NCBI GenBank assembly: GCA_947488815.1
Contig: CANLCC010000001.1
Location: 62,001 to 126,000, forward strand
Source of the DNA: CAIQIA01 sp945861105
Lineage (GTDB): Bacteria > Cyanobacteriota > Cyanobacteriia > PCC-6307 > Cyanobiaceae
Length of the DNA: 64,000 nucleotides
Reading direction: 5' to 3'
Below are positions 59,809-64,000 of this stretch, piece by piece. Both the position numbers and the translations under genes were made by a program. The notes under the pieces are model-generated. The model did no database searches and had not been told where the DNA came from. It saw nothing but the letters and a program-made list of their open reading frames with translations. Numbering within the stretch: position 1 is the first letter of the stretch; each line of letters begins with the position of its first letter.

Positions 59809-61683
59809 TCAGCCCACGGTGGCGCTGGGGCGCCGGCGGCGCTGGCGGGAGTCGTCGCTGGCAGCGCCGTTCCCGTTGCCATTGCTGCCATTGCCATTGC
59901 CATTGCCGTTGCTGCTGTTGCCCCGGTCGTGGTGGCGTTCCTGCCGGTTGCGCACGGCCGGGGTGCCGGCGGGGGCTGCCTGCACCAGACAGATGATCAG
60001 CGGTTCGACCTGCAGTTCCCGCCGCATCCGTCGCTGCAGACCCACCTCGATCTCCCGCTGGACGCCCACCCAGTCGACATCGGCACTGGAGCCGTTGCCC
60101 CGGCAGAGGCTGTTCCAGCGGTTTTCGAGCACCCAGCCGATCTCGCGCTCGGCCCAGTGGGACATCTTGCGCGGGTCGGCGGTGGTGACCACCCCCCGCA
60201 GGTTCACCCGTGGCGGGGCGACCATGGCGCCATCGAGGCTGATGGCCGCCAGCAGGGTCACCACGCCGTCCTCGGCCAGCTGCTGGCGCTCCTTGAGCAC
60301 CCGCACATCGACGATGCCGTTGCGGGAGTTGTCGAGGAGTTCGATGCCGGCCTTGACCGGATCACCCTTGCGGATCGAGTCGGGAGTGAGTTCGACCACA
60401 TCGCCATTGTCGATGATCAGCATGTGATCGGCGGGAACCCCCATCGACTGCGCTGTACGGGAGTGGGCCACCAACATCCTGTGCTCTCCGTGCACCGGCA
60501 CGAAAAAGCGGGGGCGCGTCAGGGCAAGCATCAGCTTCTGATCTTCCTGGCTGCCGTGGCCGGAGACGTGGATGCCTTCACCCTTGCCATAGACGACCTT
60601 GGCCCCCAGCATCATCAGGCGATCGATGGTGTTGACCACCGAGATGGTGTTGCCAGGGATGGGGCTGGCGGAAAAAATGATCGTGTCGCTGCCCTTGACC
60701 TGAACCTGCGGATGTTCCCCGCGGGAGATGCGGCTCAGGGCCGCCAGCGGTTCCCCCTGGCTGCCTGTCATCAGCAGTAACGTTTCGCGGTCGGGCAGAT
60801 CACGGATCTGTTTGATCGGCACGAACAGGTCATCGGGGCAGCGCATGTATCCCAGCTCGCGGGCCTTGGCGATGACGTTGAGCATCGAGCGACCCAGCAG
60901 GCCGACCTTGCGTCCGTGTTTGAGGGCCAGCTCGAGCACCATCGACACCCGATGCACCGAGCTGGCGAAGGTGGTGACGATCACCCGACCCTCGGCCCCG
61001 GCGATGTGACGGTCGAGGTTGGGGAAGACCGCCCGTTCTGAGGGGGTGAAGCCCGGTAGTTCGGCGTTTGTCGAATCGCTGAACAGGCAGAGAACACCCT
61101 GTTCGCCGTAGTGGGACATCCGTTGGATGTCAAAAACCTCGCCGTCCACTGGGGTGTGGTCAAATTTGAAGTCACCGGTGAAGATCACCACGCCCACTGG
61201 TGTGGTGATCGCCAGGCTGAAGCTGTCGGCGATTGAGTGGGTGTTGCGGATGAACTCCACCTTGAAATGCTGCCCGACCTTGACCACGTCACGGGGGCTC
61301 ACTGTCTGCAGGGTGGTGCGATCGGCCACCCCAGCCTCTCCCATCTTGCCTTCAAGCAGCGACAGGGCAAGGCGCGGGCCGTAGATGATCGGAATGTTGA
61401 AGTGCTTGAGGTGGTGCGAAATGCCACCGATATGATCTTCGTGACCATGGGTCACGATCATGGCGCGGATGCGTTTCTGGTTTTCGCGCAGGAAGCTTGT
61501 GTCAGGGAGCACAACATTGACGCCGTGCATGCCATCGCTGGGAAAGGCGAGGCCGGCATCCACGAGCATCAGATCGTCGCCGTACTCGAAGACACAGGTG
61601 TTCTTGCCGATTTCGTGCAGGCCACCCAGGGGAATGACCCGCAGGGTGGGTTGCTGAGACTTGGAACCGTTGGTGGACGACAT
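59809..61683 (-). CDS. rnj: Ribonuclease J
   Basis: 624 residues from ATG at 61683. The metallo-beta-lactamase/beta-CASP core is clear: VTHGHEDHIGG (zinc ligands) near residue 77, FTGDFKFDHTPVDG near 170, LMTGSQGEPLAALSR near 300 and GHGSQEDQKLML near 372 then VHGEHRML. It works in RNA maturation and decay as a 5' exonuclease and endonuclease. The C-terminal domain is followed by a low-complexity tail of Asn-Gly dipeptides (about 595-610) and a basic end. It converges with the TPR-like gene, 6 bases apart. Confidence 0.96.
   Translation of the reverse strand: MSSTNGSKSQQPTLRVIPLGGLHEIGKNTCVFEYGDDLMLVDAGLAFPSDGMHGVNVVLPDTSFLRENQKRIRAMIVTHGHEDHIGGISHHLKHFNIPIIYGPRLALSLLEGKMGEAGVADRTTLQTVSPRDVVKVGQHFKVEFIRNTHSIADSFSLAITTPVGVVIFTGDFKFDHTPVDGEVFDIQRMSHYGEQGVLCLFSDSTNAELPGFTPSERAVFPNLDRHIAGAEGRVIVTTFASSVHRVSMVLELALKHGRKVGLLGRSMLNVIAKARELGYMRCPDDLFVPIKQIRDLPDRETLLLMTGSQGEPLAALSRISRGEHPQVQVKGSDTIIFSASPIPGNTISVVNTIDRLMMLGAKVVYGKGEGIHVSGHGSQEDQKLMLALTRPRFFVPVHGEHRMLVAHSRTAQSMGVPADHMLIIDNGDVVELTPDSIRKGDPVKAGIELLDNSRNGIVDVRVLKERQQLAEDGVVTLLAAISLDGAMVAPPRVNLRGVVTTADPRKMSHWAEREIGWVLENRWNSLCRGNGSSADVDWVGVQREIEVGLQRRMRRELQVEPLIICLVQAAPAGTPAVRNRQERHHDRGNSSNGNGNGNGSNGNGNGAASDDSRQRRRRPSATVG
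59876..59922 (-). repeat. Asn-Gly codon repeat in the rnj tail
   Basis: A stretch of imperfect 6-base units (GGCAAT/AACGGC type on the minus strand) encodes alternating Asn and Gly near the C-terminus of RNase J. Such repeats may vary in length between strains. Confidence 0.7.
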
Positions 61684-61738
61684 GGAGGGGGGAGGGGGGA
61701 CTCAGGGGGACCGGGCGGGACCGGGGACGCGAAGGACG

Positions 61739-62638
61739 TCAGGTGGGACGCAGGTCGGCGAGGAGGGAGGCAAGGGAGGCGCGCACGGCGCTGCTGGCAC
61801 TGACCAGGGGCGGGCGGGGGGCGCCGACGGGCCAGCCTTCGAGTTCCAGGGCGGCCTTCACGGGGATGGGGTTGCTGGTGCAGAACAGGCCACGCATGAG
61901 GGGCAGCAGCCGTTCGTGCAGGCTGAGGGCCAGGGCGTGGTCCCCCGCCACATAGCTGTGAACCATGCGATGGATGTCCGGGCCGGCGAGGTGGCTCGCC
62001 ACACTCACCACGCCGACGGCGCCGACGGCCAGCATCGGCAGGGTGAGGGCGTCATCCCCGCTGTAGATGGCCAGCCTGGAGCCGCAGACGGCCCTCAGGG
62101 CGCTCACTTCGTCGGTGCTGCCGCTCGCGGCCTTGTAGGCCACCACGCTCGGCAGATCCATCAGCTGGGCCGTGGTCTCGGGGGCCAGGCTGCAGCCGGT
62201 GCGGCCAGGGATGTTGTAGAGCATCAGCGGCAGTTCGGGGGCCGCCGCCGCCACAGCACGGAAGTGGGCCTCAAGCCCCTCCTGGGGGGGGCGGTTGTAA
62301 TAAGGCACCACCACCAGGGCGCCATCGGCCCCCAGGGCGGCCGCCTCGCGGGTGGCTTCCACGGCCTCGGCTGTGCTGTTGCTGCCTGTGCCGGCGATCA
62401 CCTGGGCCCGGCCCCCCACCGCCTGCCGTACGGCCCGCAGCAGGTCGTGCTGCTCGTCCCACGAGAGGGTGGGGGATTCGCCGGTGGTGCCGCAGATGAC
62501 GAGGCTTTCGGAACCGTTGTCGACCAGGTGGGTGGCCAGCCGGCCCGCGAGGGCCAGGTCCACGCTGCCGTCGGGGCCGAAGGGGGTGACCATCGCCGTG
62601 ACGACGCGGCCGAAGGGGGCGGGACTGGTCAGCGTCAT
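61739..62638 (-). CDS. dapA: 4-hydroxy-tetrahydrodipicolinate synthase
   Basis: 299 residues from ATG at 62638. The Schiff-base lysine lies in VVAYKAASGS near residue 161, the tyrosine in VVVPYYNRPPQEG near 135, and the phosphate-binding GTTGESPTL near 50. It condenses pyruvate with aspartate semialdehyde in lysine and peptidoglycan precursor synthesis. The start overlaps the asd stop by four bases, so substrate-making and substrate-using enzymes are coupled. rnj starts 55 bases downstream on the same strand. Confidence 0.97.
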   Translation of the reverse strand: MTLTSPAPFGRVVTAMVTPFGPDGSVDLALAGRLATHLVDNGSESLVICGTTGESPTLSWDEQHDLLRAVRQAVGGRAQVIAGTGSNSTAEAVEATREAAALGADGALVVVPYYNRPPQEGLEAHFRAVAAAAPELPLMLYNIPGRTGCSLAPETTAQLMDLPSVVAYKAASGSTDEVSALRAVCGSRLAIYSGDDALTLPMLAVGAVGVVSVASHLAGPDIHRMVHSYVAGDHALALSLHERLLPLMRGLFCTSNPIPVKAALELEGWPVGAPRPPLVSASSAVRASLASLLADLRPT

Positions 62639-63666
62639 GGCTGGCCTCCCTGTTGCAGCAGCTCAGCGATCTGAATGGCGTTCAGTGCCGCCCCTTTGCG
62701 GATCTGGTCACCGCAGAGCCACAGTTCCAGGCCGTTGGGTTCACTCAGGTCCTGGCGGATCCGGCCCACGGCCACAGGGTCACGGCCTGTGACGTCGGTG
62801 GGCATCGGGAAGCGGTTGGCGTCGAAGTCTTCGAGCAGTTCCACCCCGGGGGCGGCGCGCAGCAGCTCCCGGGCTTCGTCCACGGGAAAAGGTTCGCTGA
62901 ATTCAATGTTCACCGCCTCCGAGTGGGCCCGCAGCACGGGCACCCGCACGCAGGTGGCTGTGAGCCGCAGCTCGGGCAGGTTCATGATCTTGCGCGTCTC
63001 ATTGAGCATCTTCAGCTCCTCCTCGCAGTAGCCGTTGGGCTGCAGGGGCGAGTTGTGCAGAAACAGGTTGAAGGCCAGCGAATGGGGCAGCACCTCGCTG
63101 ACGGGTTCGCCCCCGTCGAGCACCGTGCGGCTCAGCTGCTGCAGTTCTTCCATGGCCCTGGCTCCGGCGCCGCTGGCGGACTGATACGTGCTGACCACGA
63201 CCCGCCGCAGGGGCCGGCGGGCCGCCAGGGGGGCCAGGGCCAGGGTCAGCAGGATGGTGGTGCAGTTGGGATTGGCGATCAGCCCCCGGTGCGCAAAGGC
63301 TGCGGCGCCGTTCACCTCGGGCACCACGAGGGGGACGGTGGGGTCGAGGCGGAAGGCGCTCGAGTTGTCGATGACCGTTGCGCCCTGCTCGATGGCCACC
63401 GGTGCCCACTCACGGGAGACCGATCCCCCCGCTGAGGCCAGCACCAGATCGACCCCATCAAAGGATGTGGGGCCCACCGGCTCCACCGGCAGGGACTCTC
63501 CGCGCCACGGCAGACATGCCCCGGCGGAGCGGGGGGAAGCCAGGAGACGCAGGTCCCGGAGCGGGAAGTTGCGCTCCTCCAGCAGGGCGAGAAGCTCGTG
63601 GCCCACCGCGCCCGTGGCACCAAGGATGGCGACGCTGGGGGCCGGGGCCGTCGGGACGGGGGTCAA
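62635..63666 (-). CDS. asd: Aspartate-semialdehyde dehydrogenase
   Basis: 343 residues from TTG at 63666, since no ATG or GTG occurs in frame between there and the region shared with tig; no good ribosome-binding site is seen. NADP-binding VAILGATGAVGHELLALL is at the start, the catalytic Cys is in LIANPNCTTILL near residue 132, and the His/Arg region is LRLTATCVRVPVLRAHSEAV near 235. It reduces aspartyl phosphate, the product of LysC. It diverges from tig across 151 bases, which must hold both promoters. Confidence 0.95.
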   Translation of the reverse strand: MTPVPTAPAPSVAILGATGAVGHELLALLEERNFPLRDLRLLASPRSAGACLPWRGESLPVEPVGPTSFDGVDLVLASAGGSVSREWAPVAIEQGATVIDNSSAFRLDPTVPLVVPEVNGAAAFAHRGLIANPNCTTILLTLALAPLAARRPLRRVVVSTYQSASGAGARAMEELQQLSRTVLDGGEPVSEVLPHSLAFNLFLHNSPLQPNGYCEEELKMLNETRKIMNLPELRLTATCVRVPVLRAHSEAVNIEFSEPFPVDEARELLRAAPGVELLEDFDANRFPMPTDVTGRDPVAVGRIRQDLSEPNGLELWLCGDQIRKGAALNAIQIAELLQQGGQP

Positions 63667-63817
63667 GTGAGCTGGGAGACGGAACGGTTGCGGGGACGGA
63701 AACGGGAAACTATTGCTCTTGCGTCTTCTGACCCACACACAATACGTGTCGATGAGATGAAAGGGACCCCCGGGCCCTCTGTTTAGGGTGGGGGGCTCTT
63801 TCTGGTTCCACCGGTCC

Positions 63818-64000
63818 ATGGCCACCGCCCTCTCGGTCAAAACGTCCCCCCGTCCCGGCAGTCGCCTGGCGCTGGAGGTCGGCGTGCCGGGGGGGCGCAG
63901 CCAGGCCTGCTACGACGCGGCCCTCGAGCGTCTCAGCCGCACGGTGCGCCTGCCCGGGTTCCGCAAGGGGCGGGTGCCCCGGGCGGTGCTGCTGCAGCAG
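63818..64000 (+). CDS. tig: Trigger factor, N-terminal fragment cut by window edge
   Basis: The first 61 residues from ATG at 63818. The ribosome-binding signature of trigger factor is present as LPGFRKGRVPRAVL near residue 45 (family consensus GFRxGxxP), after a short SRLALEVGVPGG strand region. Trigger factor is the ribosome-bound chaperone and peptidyl-prolyl isomerase. tig next to asd and dapA is the expected picocyanobacterial order. Confidence 0.94.
   Translation, partial: MATALSVKTSPRPGSRLALEVGVPGGRSQACYDAALERLSRTVRLPGFRKGRVPRAVLLQQ

Noticed and set aside
1..64000. CRISPR arrays, insertion sequences and rRNA genes
   Set aside because: No regularly spaced repeats, transposase motifs or rRNA sequence were found on either strand.

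Overview
The window looks like the chromosome of a high-GC picocyanobacterium (Cyanobium / marine or freshwater Synechococcus type). The evidence is a photosystem II gene (psbZ) beside ribH, the cyanobacterial regulator PlmA, an aspartokinase with four ACT repeats, a cyanobacterial SecA, Ycf23/DUF561, a group 2 sigma factor, a precorrin-8X methylmutase, and an ergothioneine cluster that carries the two small 'hercynine metabolism' proteins of this lineage. Genes are packed tightly, many overlap, and no gene-free stretch exceeds 300 bases. There are no rRNA genes, insertion sequences, prophage or CRISPR arrays. The only RNA gene seen is tRNA-Gly(GCC).

Layout. 1-6 kb: a protein-kinase-like gene running off the left edge, a cysteine-synthase-like gene, then the divergent egtB-egtD-small protein-coiled-coil protein cluster and a DUF218 membrane protein. 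6-12.4 kb, minus strand: mreB-mreC-mreD, an orphan sugar-binding lipoprotein, an OmpR-type response regulator, lysS and a small conserved gene. 12.5-24.3 kb: ssb, a DedA protein, ahcY with a strong terminator, tsaE, a sugar kinase with a methyltransferase-glycosyltransferase fusion, mutY with a 2-oxoglutarate oxygenase, an EamA transporter, a sigma factor and mgtE. 24.4-31.5 kb: glutathione peroxidase, an SH3-like secreted protein, gyrB, miaA, infC, a dienelactone hydrolase, plmA and cysE.

31.5-48 kb is a cell-surface glycan region split by secA, an acetyltransferase and tRNA-Gly. The left part has a GT-A-like protein, a GT2, a GT4 and a sulfotransferase-GT2 fusion. The right part (41.1-48.0 kb) has three GT4 enzymes, a methyltransferase and a Wzm/Wzt-type ABC exporter. 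Its core is much lower in GC than the rest and is probably acquired. 48-64 kb returns to core genes: ribH, psbZ, mutS, cobH, holA, lysC, uvrB, a holin-like membrane protein, ycf23/tilS, a TPR-like protein, rnj, dapA, asd and the start of tig.

Working together: egtB/egtD make hercynine and its sulfoxide, probably fed by cysteine from CysE and the CysK-like enzyme. ahcY recycles S-adenosylhomocysteine from EgtD and the other methyltransferases. lysC, asd and dapA form the entry to lysine and threonine synthesis. The glycosyltransferases and ABC exporter build an outer-surface polysaccharide. The most interesting points are the ergothioneine cluster without EgtC/EgtE but with two uncharacterised partners, the solute-binding lipoprotein locked into the mre operon, the multi-domain glycan enzymes, and sharp internal GC/codon mosaics inside gyrB and secA.
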